The translations under genes and the position numbers were made by a program. A stretch of 64,000 nt of DNA from Maricaulis sp048269565 (GTDB lineage Bacteria > Pseudomonadota > Alphaproteobacteria > Caulobacterales > Maricaulaceae). Position 1 is the first letter of the stretch; the number at the start of each line of letters is the position of its first letter. The DNA lies in assembly GCF_048269565.1 (NCBI RefSeq), contig NZ_JBLXIK010000003.1, forward strand, positions 186,001-250,000, in the 5' to 3' direction. This document shows positions 41,892 through 50,447 of the stretch, in pieces. A model generated the notes under the pieces. The model made no database searches and had not been told where the DNA came from. It saw nothing but the letters and a program-made list of their open reading frames with translations.

Positions 41892-44200
41892 AGCTGCAGG
41901 TGTTCCGCGCCTCCGGGCATGGTGTCCGGCGTCCAGTCCGTGCGCACCTGGAAATACTCGCCGCGACCCCATAAGGGCGCCAGATCGTCATAATGGCGCG
42001 ACATCACATTGCCCGACTGGCCGGTGGTGATCATGAAGCGCGAATTATCCAGGTCCGACAGATCATACAGCGAGCGGTAGGAAGCGCCGTGCGTCACCGC
42101 ATAGCCGGGACGGCGGAAGGAGAAGGGGGCGACATTGACCGTCGAGCCGTCTCCGGGCACCGGCGTGGTGATCGTGAACCAGTCCTTCAGGACCGGAAAG
42201 CTGGAAAACGGCGTGTGGTCGCTGCGCGCATAATGCACATCGCCCCAGCGCCAGGCCGCGATATCGCGACCCTGCGCGGCAGCTGTATTGGCGATGGCGT
42301 CGTCGAGTGAGGCGCCGAGCAGTTCATGGCAGGTCTCGACATCATCGGTCAGGACATTGTCGCACCAGCCAGCGAGGTCGCCGGTCAGCACATCCATCAT
42401 GAAGACGCGGCGATCAGCGTACCAGCGATTGAACTCGGTCCCGAGTTCATCGGCATAGACCCGCCGCTGCAGCTCGACCATCCAGGCGGCATAGATCAGC
42501 GGTTCGGGACGGTCGACAGCCATGTCGCCATTCCAGTCCGCCAGCAGGGCTAGCGCTTCGCGGCCGGCCGAAGTCAGCGGTTCGGCGGTGCGCAGGACCG
42601 GCAGGATGCGCAGCGCCATGTCGGAGACGGTGTCGGTCTGCAGCGCCTGCAGGCTGTCGAGATCATGGCGCGGCTGCGCCTCGATACCGTGATAGATGCG
42701 CCGGATACGGCTGACGCCATACCACTCATTGGTCAGATAATAGGGGTAGTCATCCGGCACGATCATATTGTTCGCCGTCGCGATGAAGCCACGCTCCGGA
42801 TTGCGGGTATGGGGCAGGGCATCGAAGGGAATGGTCGAGACCCAGCTCCCGTCTGCATCGCGCACGGGGATGCGCGCCGGGGCATAAAAGCCGATATCGC
42901 CATTGGTGGCGGCGAAGACCATATTCTGTTGTGGCGCCACGAATGAGCGCACGGCGTCGACGAAATCATCCCAGTCGCGGCCACCGGAAATCGCCATGCC
43001 GACACCCGGCGTGGTGTCGTCGGGCTCGTCGAGCATCCATTGCAAGGCGAAGAAGTCGGCCCCGTCCGGCAGCGGATAGTCGAAATGCTCCGGATCCAGC
43101 ACGGGCCCGGTTGCGGTCTCGCGGCGGGTGATCGTGACATCGCTGCCGAAGCGGACCTGGATGGTTTCCTCGCGGCTGCCGGTGACATCGGCCTCGGTCG
43201 CGGGATGCAGGTCTCCGACGTCAGGGCCGGTATTGGTGAAGCCCCAGGCGATATGATCATTGCGGCCCAGCGTCACGAAGGGTGTGCCGGGCAGGGTGGC
43301 ACCGACGGTCGAGCCGGCGGGCGTGGTGACGCGGGCGAGATACCAGATATCCGGCGCGCTCAGCCCGAGATGCGGATCATTGGCGAGGATGGGGGCGCCG
43401 GTCGTGGTGCGGCTGGCGGCGACAACCCAGTTATTGGAACCGTCGCGGCCGGGATCTTCCGGTCCGACAGCGGGCGCCGGGCTTTCCGTCGCGGGCGGTG
43501 CCGGGGCATCGCCCAGGCCGAGATCGGCCATGCTCAGCGAGCGCGGCGCGTCGGCGGGATAGCGGCCGATGAATTCTTCGGTGCGCTCTGCCCCCAGCAC
43601 GGCTTCCAGCGCGGCGCGATCGGGCTCCTCGAATGCATTGCCGAACAGGTCCAGCGCGATCGCCTTGAACACGGTGACGGTGTCGGCGGGCGTCCAGGGC
43701 TGGGGTGCGGTCATCAGGATCTGGTATTCCGGCGGCGCGACATAGCCCGGCGCGGTGATGATGGCGTTGACGCCGTCGCTATAGGCCTGCAGCGCATCCT
43801 GCACATCGGCGGGCAGATTGCTGACCGATTGCTCGGCGGCCGTCGCCAGCCCCATCGTGCGGAAGAAAATGTCCGTATCGAGCGCGTCCGGTCCGAGAAT
43901 TTCCGACAGGCGGCCGCGAATCGCGCGGCGGGTGATTTCCATCTGCCACATCCGGTCCTGCGCGTGCGCGGTGCCGAGGGCGAAATAGGCATCATGGGAA
44001 TTGGCGGCGAAGATATGGGGCACGCCATGCCCGTCGCGCACGATATCGGCCGGCGCTTCCAGTCCTGCCAGCTCCAGCGTGCCGGTGGTCTGCGGCAGCG
44101 AGGCGTAGAGCCGGTTGGCGAAGACGAGTGCGAAGACGATGAGAATGGCGAGAATGATGCCGAGCGTGATGGCGCCATAGCGCAATACGGATTTGATCAT
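41873..44200 (-). CDS. Penicillin acylase-family Ntn-hydrolase (acylase)
   Basis: 775 residues. An N-terminal membrane helix (about 9-29) is followed by the alpha-chain region (GVPHIFAANSHDAYFALG, HAQDRMWQMEITRRAIRGRL). The autocatalytic Ser nucleophile is S255 in GRDGSNNWVV, preceded by a Pro/Ala-rich linker. The beta chain has NDPHLGLSAPDIWYLARV and GRNDHIAWGFTNTGPDVGDL. The C-terminal SGNVMSRHYDDLAPLW is typical. Relatives cleave penicillins or acyl-homoserine lactones; a quorum-quenching role is possible but cannot be told from sequence. Confidence 0.92.
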   Translation of the reverse strand: MIKSVLRYGAITLGIILAILIVFALVFANRLYASLPQTTGTLELAGLEAPADIVRDGHGVPHIFAANSHDAYFALGTAHAQDRMWQMEITRRAIRGRLSEILGPDALDTDIFFRTMGLATAAEQSVSNLPADVQDALQAYSDGVNAIITAPGYVAPPEYQILMTAPQPWTPADTVTVFKAIALDLFGNAFEEPDRAALEAVLGAERTEEFIGRYPADAPRSLSMADLGLGDAPAPPATESPAPAVGPEDPGRDGSNNWVVAASRTTTGAPILANDPHLGLSAPDIWYLARVTTPAGSTVGATLPGTPFVTLGRNDHIAWGFTNTGPDVGDLHPATEADVTGSREETIQVRFGSDVTITRRETATGPVLDPEHFDYPLPDGADFFALQWMLDEPDDTTPGVGMAISGGRDWDDFVDAVRSFVAPQQNMVFAATNGDIGFYAPARIPVRDADGSWVSTIPFDALPHTRNPERGFIATANNMIVPDDYPYYLTNEWYGVSRIRRIYHGIEAQPRHDLDSLQALQTDTVSDMALRILPVLRTAEPLTSAGREALALLADWNGDMAVDRPEPLIYAAWMVELQRRVYADELGTEFNRWYADRRVFMMDVLTGDLAGWCDNVLTDDVETCHELLGASLDDAIANTAAAQGRDIAAWRWGDVHYARSDHTPFSSFPVLKDWFTITTPVPGDGSTVNVAPFSFRRPGYAVTHGASYRSLYDLSDLDNSRFMITTGQSGNVMSRHYDDLAPLWGRGEYFQVRTDWTPDTMPGGAEHLQLQPASP

Positions 44201-44261
44201 GATGACTTGCTCCCCTGTGCGCGGAAGACTAGCAAGGGGAAAGTCGAATTGGGAGTGTCGA

Positions 44262-45131
44262 ATGGCACGTTGCGCATTTCTCGGTCTGGGTGTGATGGGT
44301 TTTCCGATGGCTGGCCATCTGGTGACGGCGGGTCACGAGGTCAGCGTCTGGAACCGGACGGCGGCGAAATCCACCGACTGGGCGGCGCGCCATGGCGGCA
44401 CGGCTGCCGCGACGCCGCAACAGGCCGTCGCCGGCGCTGATTTCGTCTTCTTCTGCCTCGGCGATGATCCCGATGTGCGCGCCGTTGCCAGCCAGGTGAT
44501 CCCGGCCATGAAACCCGGCGCCATCCTGGTCGATCACACCACGGCGTCGGCCGAACTGGCGCGCGAACTCGACGCCGAGGCCCGCGCCGCCGGGATCGGT
44601 TTCGTCGATGCGCCGGTCTCCGGTGGTCAGGCCGGAGCCGAGAATGGCCAGCTCACCATCATGTGCGGCGGCAGCGAGGCCGATTTTGCTGCGGCCGAAC
44701 CGGTGATGGATGCCTATGCCAAGGCGTCGTCGCTGATCGGGCCGGCCGGTTCGGGCCAGCTCGCCAAGATGGTCAACCAGATCTGTATTGCCGGCATTGT
44801 CGAGGGCCTGTCCGAAGGCCTGCACTTCGCCCGCCAGGCCGGGCTCGACCCGGCCAAGGTGATCGGTGCGATCTCGAAAGGCGCAGCCCAGTCCTGGCAG
44901 ATGGAAAATCGCTGGCAGACCATGGTCGCCGGCCAGTTCGATTATGGCTTCGCGGTCGACTGGATGCGCAAGGATTTGCGCATCACCCTCGATGAGGCCG
45001 GCCGCAATGGTGCCGACCTGCCGGTGACGAAACTGGTCGATGGCTTCTATGCCGATGTGCAGGCCGCGGGCGGCAATCGCTGGGATACATCCAGCCTGAT
45101 CTATCGCCTCGAACACCCGCGGAAGGGCTGA
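44262..45131 (+). CDS. NAD(P)-dependent beta-hydroxyacid dehydrogenase
   Basis: 289 residues. N-terminal Rossmann motif FLGLGVMGFPMAGHLVTAGH, the substrate motif DAPVSGGQAGAENGQLTIM and the catalytic Lys in GSGQLAKMVNQICIAG identify the 3-hydroxyisobutyrate/glyoxylate-reductase group. It differs from mmsB at 54913 and is probably not the valine-pathway enzyme. GGGAG precedes the ATG at 44262. It starts an operon, with the DUF389 gene beginning four bases after its stop. Confidence 0.88.
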   Translation: MARCAFLGLGVMGFPMAGHLVTAGHEVSVWNRTAAKSTDWAARHGGTAAATPQQAVAGADFVFFCLGDDPDVRAVASQVIPAMKPGAILVDHTTASAELARELDAEARAAGIGFVDAPVSGGQAGAENGQLTIMCGGSEADFAAAEPVMDAYAKASSLIGPAGSGQLAKMVNQICIAGIVEGLSEGLHFARQAGLDPAKVIGAISKGAAQSWQMENRWQTMVAGQFDYGFAVDWMRKDLRITLDEAGRNGADLPVTKLVDGFYADVQAAGGNRWDTSSLIYRLEHPRKG

Positions 45132-45135
45132 GCCC

Positions 45136-46155
45136 ATGCGGCTGTTTGAACTGAGCATGGCCGATGGTGACCGGGTCGAGCCGGTGCACCAGGCCGTGCT
45201 GGCCACGGGGCCGCTCGATTGCAGCCTCAGCGAGGCCGACAGCGGCGGCCGGCGTCTGTTGCGCATGGTGTTCAAGGAAGGCGACGGCCAGAAGGCGCTC
45301 GATACCATCGCCACCATGCTGGAACACCAGGAGGACTGGCGCCTCGTCGTGCTGCCGGTCGAGGCCAGCCTGCCCAAGGTCGAGGAAATCGATCCGGAGG
45401 TGAAGAAAAAGCACCGCATGGTGGCGCTGCGGGAGGAGATCTACCAGGACATCGAGGCCGGCACCAAGCTCGATCGCGATTTCCTGATCCTGACGACGCT
45501 CTCGACCATCGTGGTCGTGTTCGGCCTCGCCGCCGACAATGTCGCCGCCGTGATCGGGGCGATGGTGATTGCGCCGCTGCTCGGACCGATCCTCGCCTTC
45601 GCCCTCGGCTCGGCGCTGGGCGATTTCGCGCTGATGACCAAGGCGACCCGCACGGCCCTGTCGGGCCTCTTCCTCGGCATGGCGATCTCGGTGGTGATCG
45701 GGCTGGTGTTCGACGTCAATCTCGGCTCGGCCGAGCTGACCAACCGCACCATTGTCGGCCTCGACTCCACAGCGCTCGCGCTCGCCTCGGGCGCGGCGGC
45801 CGCGCTGTCGATTGTCGCCGGCCTGCCCTCGACCCTGGTCGGGGTGATGGTGGCGGTGGCGCTATTGCCGCCGGCGGCTTCGACCGGCCTCTTTGCCGGT
45901 TCGGGCGAGTTCCCGCTGGCGATGCGCGCGGCCCTGCTGCTGATGATCAATATTGTCAGCGTCAATCTCGCGGCCCTGCTGGTTTTCTTCTTCAAGGGCG
46001 TTCGTCCGCGCACCTGGCTGGAACGGCGCTCGGCCAAGCGCTCGGTCTATATCAATGCCGCCGTCTGGGCCGTGCTGATCGTGGCACTGACGGCGGTGGC
46101 GGTGTATCTGGCCGTGCCGGGTGTGCCCGAAGTGCCCGGGGTGCCGCGGTCATGA
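45136..46155 (+). CDS. DUF389 (TIGR00341-type) membrane protein
   Basis: 339 residues. A soluble N-terminal domain (1-110) ends in KKKHRMVALREEIYQDIEAG. The hydrophobic DUF389 core follows with DRDFLILTTLSTIVVVFGLA, NVAAVIGAMVIAPLLGPILA, GLPSTLVGVMVAVALLPPAA and NIVSVNLAALLVFFFKGVRP. About seven membrane segments. No biochemical function is established for the family. The stop overlaps the next gene start (ATGA at 46152). Confidence 0.88.
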   Translation: MRLFELSMADGDRVEPVHQAVLATGPLDCSLSEADSGGRRLLRMVFKEGDGQKALDTIATMLEHQEDWRLVVLPVEASLPKVEEIDPEVKKKHRMVALREEIYQDIEAGTKLDRDFLILTTLSTIVVVFGLAADNVAAVIGAMVIAPLLGPILAFALGSALGDFALMTKATRTALSGLFLGMAISVVIGLVFDVNLGSAELTNRTIVGLDSTALALASGAAAALSIVAGLPSTLVGVMVAVALLPPAASTGLFAGSGEFPLAMRAALLLMINIVSVNLAALLVFFFKGVRPRTWLERRSAKRSVYINAAVWAVLIVALTAVAVYLAVPGVPEVPGVPRS

Positions 46156-46706
46156 AAGACGATGCGATGACACAGGCGCATGCCACGACATCGACCGGCC
46201 TGATCCGCACGGATCCGGTGGCGATGGAGGTCTGGAAGCGGCTGACCAAGGGGTTCGCCACCTGGCGCCTGCTGCTGGTGGCTGGCTTTACCCGGCGCGG
46301 GCTGCATCATTTCGGCAATGACCATCTGACGCCGCTCAACAGGGCCGGGCACTGGAAGATCGGGCTCGGACTGCTCGGTGGCCTCAGCGAAGCCCAGATC
46401 GATTTCCTCAAGATCTATGCCGAGTTGAATGCCAGCCGGGTCGAACGCTCATTCCGCACCTATGCCCTGCTGCTGGTGACCATCCCGGTCGGTGCGACCA
46501 TCGGGATCAACGAGATCGACCCGGAGACCTGGGACCGGCTGGGCTTCAGCCAGATCGAGTCGGTGATCGCCATTCTCGGATTGTGGGCCATCGCGGCCGG
46601 GATATTGATGGCCGCCGCCTGGCGGGCGCGTGATCTCGCCGACCTGTTGACCTTTGAGCAGGCGCGGCGCGGGCTGGCGCGCGCGCAGCAGACCGCCACA
46701 TCATGA
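46152..46706 (+). CDS. Hypothetical membrane protein with two C-terminal TM segments
   Basis: 184 residues with no recognised family. A hydrophilic N-terminal part (1-100) has WKRLTKGFATWRLLLVAGF and LSEAQIDFLKIYAELNASRV. Two membrane helices follow, around 106-122 (YALLLVTIPVGATIGI) and 142-161 (AILGLWAIAAGILMAAAW). It ends in a charged helix LADLLTFEQARRGLARAQQ. It overlaps the DUF389 gene by four bases and the TRIC gene by four bases, so all three are translationally coupled. An alternative start at 46167 is possible. Confidence 0.7.
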   Translation: MKDDAMTQAHATTSTGLIRTDPVAMEVWKRLTKGFATWRLLLVAGFTRRGLHHFGNDHLTPLNRAGHWKIGLGLLGGLSEAQIDFLKIYAELNASRVERSFRTYALLLVTIPVGATIGINEIDPETWDRLGFSQIESVIAILGLWAIAAGILMAAAWRARDLADLLTFEQARRGLARAQQTATS

Positions 46707-47332
46707 ATGTCGGCTCGGTCTTCCTGATTCTCGATTTCGCCGGGATCGGCTTTTTCGCCTTTTCCGGCGGCATGCTGGCGGCCCGCAAATCGCTCGATCC
46801 GTTCGGCGCCGCCATTCTGGGCGCCGTCGCGGGGATGGGCGGCGGCACGCTGCGCGATGTTTTGCTGGGCGAATTGCCGGTCTACTGGATCGTCGAGCCG
46901 AAATATCTCTGGATCGCGCTCGGTGGCGCGCTGCTGGGCTATTTTCTGGCCCCGGGGGCGCAATGGCTGGCGACGCGGCGTGCGGTGCTGATCTGGGCCG
47001 ATGCGGTCGGGCTGGCGGTGTTTTGCGTGCTTGGCGCGCGCGCCGGGCTTGATGCCGGTGCCCACTGGAGTATCGCGCTCTTGACCGGCGTCATGAGCGC
47101 CGCCTTTGGCGGCTTGTTGCGCGATATTATCGTCAATGACGTGCCGCTGGTGCTGCGCGAGGATATCTACGCCCTTGCCGCCCTGGCCGGCGCGGCGGCC
47201 TATGTCGCCGGCATGGCGCTCGGGCTCGACCCCAGCGCGGTGACGATCGGGGCCGCGGTGCTCGCCTTTGTGCTGCGCGGCTGTGCCATCCAGTTCAAAT
47301 GGTCGCTGCCGGCGATCATGCATATGGATTGA
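46703..47332 (+). CDS. TRIC-type (UPF0126/YadS) cation channel family protein
   Basis: 209 residues, about seven membrane segments in two repeats. Each repeat has the family motif: GAVAGMGGGTLRDVLLGELP (about 33-52) and MSAAFGGLLRDIIVNDVPLV (about 118-137), where GGGxxRD kinks the pore helix. Prokaryotic TRIC homologues form trimeric K+-permeable channels. It is the last gene of the coupled operon; a strong terminator hairpin follows. Confidence 0.92.
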   Translation: MNVGSVFLILDFAGIGFFAFSGGMLAARKSLDPFGAAILGAVAGMGGGTLRDVLLGELPVYWIVEPKYLWIALGGALLGYFLAPGAQWLATRRAVLIWADAVGLAVFCVLGARAGLDAGAHWSIALLTGVMSAAFGGLLRDIIVNDVPLVLREDIYALAALAGAAAYVAGMALGLDPSAVTIGAAVLAFVLRGCAIQFKWSLPAIMHMD

Positions 47333-47348
47333 CGGATGCGAGCGGTTT

Positions 47349-47380
47349 GGCCCGGTCTCGCCCTGGAGCGAGACCGGGCC
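47349..47380. terminator. Bidirectional hairpin between TRIC and GNAT genes
   Basis: A perfect 13-bp stem, GGCCCGGTCTCGC at 47349-47361 and its complement at 47368-47380, with a 6-base loop, lies between convergent stop codons. Only short T-runs are nearby. Confidence 0.7.
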
Positions 47381-47386
47381 GTGCCG

Positions 47387-47866
47387 TTAGGCGCTGCCGC
47401 GTGACTTGGTCATGCGCACCATCGCGATCCCGTAATCGGGATCGGTGAAAGCGGTTTGCATCTCCCAGCCATGCTTGGTGTAGAAATCGACCGCCTGGCG
47501 ATTATCGCGGAAGCTGTCGAGTGTGATCTCCGGATGATCGGCGAACAGGATGTCCTCTGCCTCCGACAACAGGATAGAGCCGACGCCGCTGCGATGATGC
47601 TCGACGGTCACCATCATCAGATCGACGGCATTGCCGCGCAGGGCGCAGGCCCCGATCACTTCGCCATCAGCCACGGCGACGCGGGTGAAGGCATTGCGCT
47701 CGGTATAGTAAAGCGGCACCGCCCCTGAGGCGATATAGCCCTCCACCATATCCGCTCCGATGACGTCGGGATATTTGACCCGGATCGTCTTGTAGGAAAG
47801 GGCAGTGAGAGGCTCGACATCGTCCGGCGTGGCGGGACGAAGCTGGATATTGTGTGTGTTTTTCAA
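47387..47866 (-). CDS. GNAT-family N-acetyltransferase
   Basis: 159 residues. IQLRPATPDDVEPLTALSYK is the usual start of the GNAT fold. The acetyl-CoA-binding motif A is MMVTVEHHRSGVGSILLSEA, and DNRQAVDFYTKHGWEMQTAF is the characteristic late block. The acceptor substrate is unknown. A 9-bp perfect palindrome with a CAT loop lies 68 bases upstream of the start. Confidence 0.88.
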   Translation of the reverse strand: MKNTHNIQLRPATPDDVEPLTALSYKTIRVKYPDVIGADMVEGYIASGAVPLYYTERNAFTRVAVADGEVIGACALRGNAVDLMMVTVEHHRSGVGSILLSEAEDILFADHPEITLDSFRDNRQAVDFYTKHGWEMQTAFTDPDYGIAMVRMTKSRGSA

Positions 47867-47933
47867 TGGTCTGTTCCTGAAATAGAAAAGCGATCCGCAC
47901 CGGCATGGCCAGGCGGAATGGGTTTTTCATGCC

Positions 47934-47954
47934 AGCCCGCTGCATCAGCGGGCT
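47934..47954. repeat. Perfect 9-bp hairpin upstream of the GNAT gene
   Basis: AGCCCGCTG at 47934-47942 and CAGCGGGCT at 47946-47954 flank a CAT triloop. It may be a leader structure of the minus-strand acetyltransferase transcript or a REP-like unit. Confidence 0.5.
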
Positions 47955-48111
47955 GTATCAGGACTCAAGAAGGCGGCGCATAAACGCTCCGGTTGGTTGA
48001 GTGGGCAGGGTTAAACAGGGCGGGCAATCCGGTCAAGTGCAACGCCAACGCAAAGAACCCCGGGCCGATATCCGGGGCTCCCTGTTGGTTGAGGTCTGAA
48101 CGGGCCGGCGT

Positions 48112-48438
48112 CTATTCGCTCGACATGCCCGGTATCATGCGTTCGGCGGTCGCCATGACGATCACCATCAGCGATGCGGCGGAAAGGACGGCGCCGTAAT
48201 TACTGAAAATGGCCGTCAGATAGGTGCCGACGGTCGGGATGGCTGTCAGCGCGCTGGCACCGCCGGCGATCAGAAAGATCGCGGCGAGGATGACGGCGCG
48301 GCGATGATCGCCCTTGATGAAGAAGCCGCAGGCGAGGCCGAGAATGGCCAGGATCAGTCCGGCCATTTCGATGCTGACGAAAGCGAAAACAATCGCGACA
48401 AGGGCCGAGACGGCCCAGATGATTTTGTCCAGTGACAT
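48112..48438 (-). CDS. Hypothetical small membrane protein, four TM segments
   Basis: 108 residues, mostly hydrophobic: about 5-22, 26-41, 49-66 and 78-95. A short cytoplasmic-looking KGDHRR loop separates the second and third. No family recognised. It stands alone with 156 bases upstream and 245 bases downstream before the next gene. A weak CCCCGG/CCGGGG hairpin at 48058-48077 could end its transcript. Confidence 0.6.
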   Translation of the reverse strand: MSLDKIIWAVSALVAIVFAFVSIEMAGLILAILGLACGFFIKGDHRRAVILAAIFLIAGGASALTAIPTVGTYLTAIFSNYGAVLSAASLMVIVMATAERMIPGMSSE

Positions 48439-48594
48439 GAGTTTCTCCCCAGGGTGTTTATTGGAAAACTACGCACTTGAACCACAACATAGCCGTGAGA
48501 TTACGCCCGATATTGATCGGGACGCAAGCATAAACCGGCAAGATGTTGTGGAGCGCTACGAGTTGATCGCAATATCTGGGGTTTGACCTTTAGG

Positions 48595-48915
48595 TCAGTC
48601 CCGCAGTTCGGCTGGTTGTACGAGCACCGGCCTCATTGCGCGCAAGGCGAGCCAGGCGCAGGTCATGATCAGCACCATCAGTCCGGCGAGAAAGGCGGGC
48701 AGGGGCCAGTGCGTCGACACACGCATCGCGACGGGAATGCTCACAAGGGCGAGGCCCAGGCTGACAAGCAGGCCCGGGCCGACGGCCCAGCGCAGCCGGC
48801 TGCCGCAATGCGGGCAGTTGAAGGGCGCGCCGGTATTGGCGGTCGCGATCTCGGTGTCGGGCAGATCGACGGCGCAGGCCGGGCAGGTTTTCTTCAATCC
48901 GAGCTTTGAGAACAT
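48595..48915 (-). CDS. Zinc-ribbon protein with two TM segments (copy 2)
   Basis: 106 residues. A four-Cys zinc ribbon (CPACAVDL near residue 11 and CPHCGSRLRW near 34) is followed by two membrane helices (about 45-63 and 72-90). The architecture matches the protein at 50126-50431, suggesting paralogues on either side of the PLP enzyme gene. GGAG lies eight bases before the start. Function unknown. Confidence 0.7.
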   Translation of the reverse strand: MFSKLGLKKTCPACAVDLPDTEIATANTGAPFNCPHCGSRLRWAVGPGLLVSLGLALVSIPVAMRVSTHWPLPAFLAGLMVLIMTCAWLALRAMRPVLVQPAELRD

Positions 48916-48983
48916 GGTTTACGCTCCGCGCCGCTGCGTCGCCAGATTGCATCGTTCGCCACATGCGCGTCAAGGGCGCGGAC

Positions 48984-50129
48984 TCAGGTGCCGGCCGTCG
49001 CCAGGGCCTGTTCCAGATCGGCGAGCAGATCTTCTGCCCGCTCCAGCCCGACCGAAACCCGCACCAGATTATCCGGCGTCGGACTGGCCGGGCCCTCGAT
49101 CGGCTTGCGGTGCTCGATCAGGCTTTCCACCCCGCCCAGCGAGGTGGCCTGGATGAAGAGCTTGGTGCCGGAGGCGAGCTTGCGCGCCGCGTCATAGCCG
49201 CCGTTCAGCCGCAAGGAAAACAGGCCGCCAAACCCGCCCGTCATCTGACGCGCGGCGATGGCATGGCCCGGATGGGTGGGCAGGCCGGGATAGAGCACGG
49301 CGTCGAGGGCCGGGTGGCCGGAGAGCTTTTCCGTCAGGAAGAGCGCCGTCTCGCTCTGGCGGGCAAAGCGGACCCAGAGCGTGCGCAGGCCGCGCAGCAT
49401 TAGCCAGGTCTCGAAAGCGCCGGGAATGGCGCCGGTGCGGGTGTGGATCTCGGTGATCTCGGCCCAGCGCTCATTGAGCTCACGCGTCGCCAGCACGCCG
49501 GCGAGCACATCGGAATGGCCGTTGAGATATTTGGTCGCCGAATGCATCACGATATCAGCGCCGAGGCTCAGTGCCTGGGTGGTGCAGGGCGGGGCACAGG
49601 TGGAATCGATCGCCAGAGTCGCGCCCACCGAATGGGCGATTTCGGCGCTCGCCGCGATGTCGACAATCGCCCATGACGGGTTGGCCGGGCTTTCAATCCA
49701 GACCAGATCCGTGCCCGGCTTGCAGGCGGCCTTCAACGCGGCCTCATCGCCGGGCGCCACCAGATCGAGCGTGATGCGCCCCTTGGCGGCAGCGCGTTGC
49801 AGCAAGGCCTTGGCGCCATAATACATCTCGCTCTGCGCCACGACATGCCCGCCCGCCGGCACGCTCTCGACCACCGCCGCAATCGCTGCCATGCCCGACG
49901 CAAACAGCTTCGCCTCCGGCGCGCCCTCCAGCATCGCCAGCACGCGTGCCGCCTGAAACTCGTTCGGCCCGGCCGGGCGGCGATAATCGGTCTCGCCGAT
50001 CAGCTGATTGTCGGCATCGCGCGCAAAGGTCGTCGCCGGATGGATGGGCGGGATCACGGCGCCGGTGGCTTCGTCGATGGCGTGCATCGCCTGGGCGGTG
50101 AGGGATTCGCGGGAGGGGGGCTTGGTCAT
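48984..50129 (-). CDS. Cys/Met-metabolism PLP enzyme (cystathionine gamma-synthase-like)
   Basis: 381 residues, fold-type I. The PLP-lysine is in IVMHSATKYLNGHSDVLAG, the phosphate-binding region is LFASGMAAIAAVV, and the tyrosine and Arg blocks ETDYRRPAGPNEFQAARVLA and SLGGVESLIEHR are typical. It could be a cystathionine gamma-synthase, beta-lyase or homocysteine/methionine lyase; the sequence alone does not separate them. Its start overlaps the stop of the zinc-ribbon membrane protein gene (ATGA). Confidence 0.9.
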   Translation of the reverse strand: MTKPPSRESLTAQAMHAIDEATGAVIPPIHPATTFARDADNQLIGETDYRRPAGPNEFQAARVLAMLEGAPEAKLFASGMAAIAAVVESVPAGGHVVAQSEMYYGAKALLQRAAAKGRITLDLVAPGDEAALKAACKPGTDLVWIESPANPSWAIVDIAASAEIAHSVGATLAIDSTCAPPCTTQALSLGADIVMHSATKYLNGHSDVLAGVLATRELNERWAEITEIHTRTGAIPGAFETWLMLRGLRTLWVRFARQSETALFLTEKLSGHPALDAVLYPGLPTHPGHAIAARQMTGGFGGLFSLRLNGGYDAARKLASGTKLFIQATSLGGVESLIEHRKPIEGPASPTPDNLVRVSVGLERAEDLLADLEQALATAGT

Positions 50130-50431
50130 TCAGCACTCACAGACTTCAATTGCACGAATCCGGGAAGCGCTACGAGGATCAGCAACCAGAAGAGCATGAA
50201 TGCTGACCCTCGGATCCAAGGATTGAACCAATCGATCCCACTGACAACAAATGCAAAAATGGCCCCGATCAAAATTACGGCGGTCGAAACGGATGTCCAG
50301 TTCAGCGCTGCGCCGCACCCCGCACAAGTCAGGGAATTCTGCTCGGTTCGGGACTGCCGTCTCTGTCCGGGTGATGCTTCGGCCCCGCAAACCGGGCATC
50401 TCTTTCGAATGCTGAACTTCCAGGTCGCCAT
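50126..50431 (-). CDS. Zinc-ribbon protein with two TM segments (copy 1)
   Basis: 101 residues. A Cys4 ribbon (CPVCGAEA near residue 12 and CAGCGAALNW near 36) precedes two membrane helices (about 48-66 and 76-93). Base composition is noticeably lower in GC than the flanking genes. It begins 16 bases after hemB and overlaps the PLP enzyme start, so it is in the hemB operon. GGAGG precedes the start. No family name can be given. Confidence 0.7.
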   Translation of the reverse strand: MATWKFSIRKRCPVCGAEASPGQRRQSRTEQNSLTCAGCGAALNWTSVSTAVILIGAIFAFVVSGIDWFNPWIRGSAFMLFWLLILVALPGFVQLKSVSAE

Positions 50432-50447
50432 CGGAATTCACCCTCCT

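Noticed and set aside
48058..48077. Terminator for the small membrane protein at 48112
   Set aside because: Only a 6-bp CCCCGG/CCGGGG stem and no clean T-run; too weak to list as a feature.
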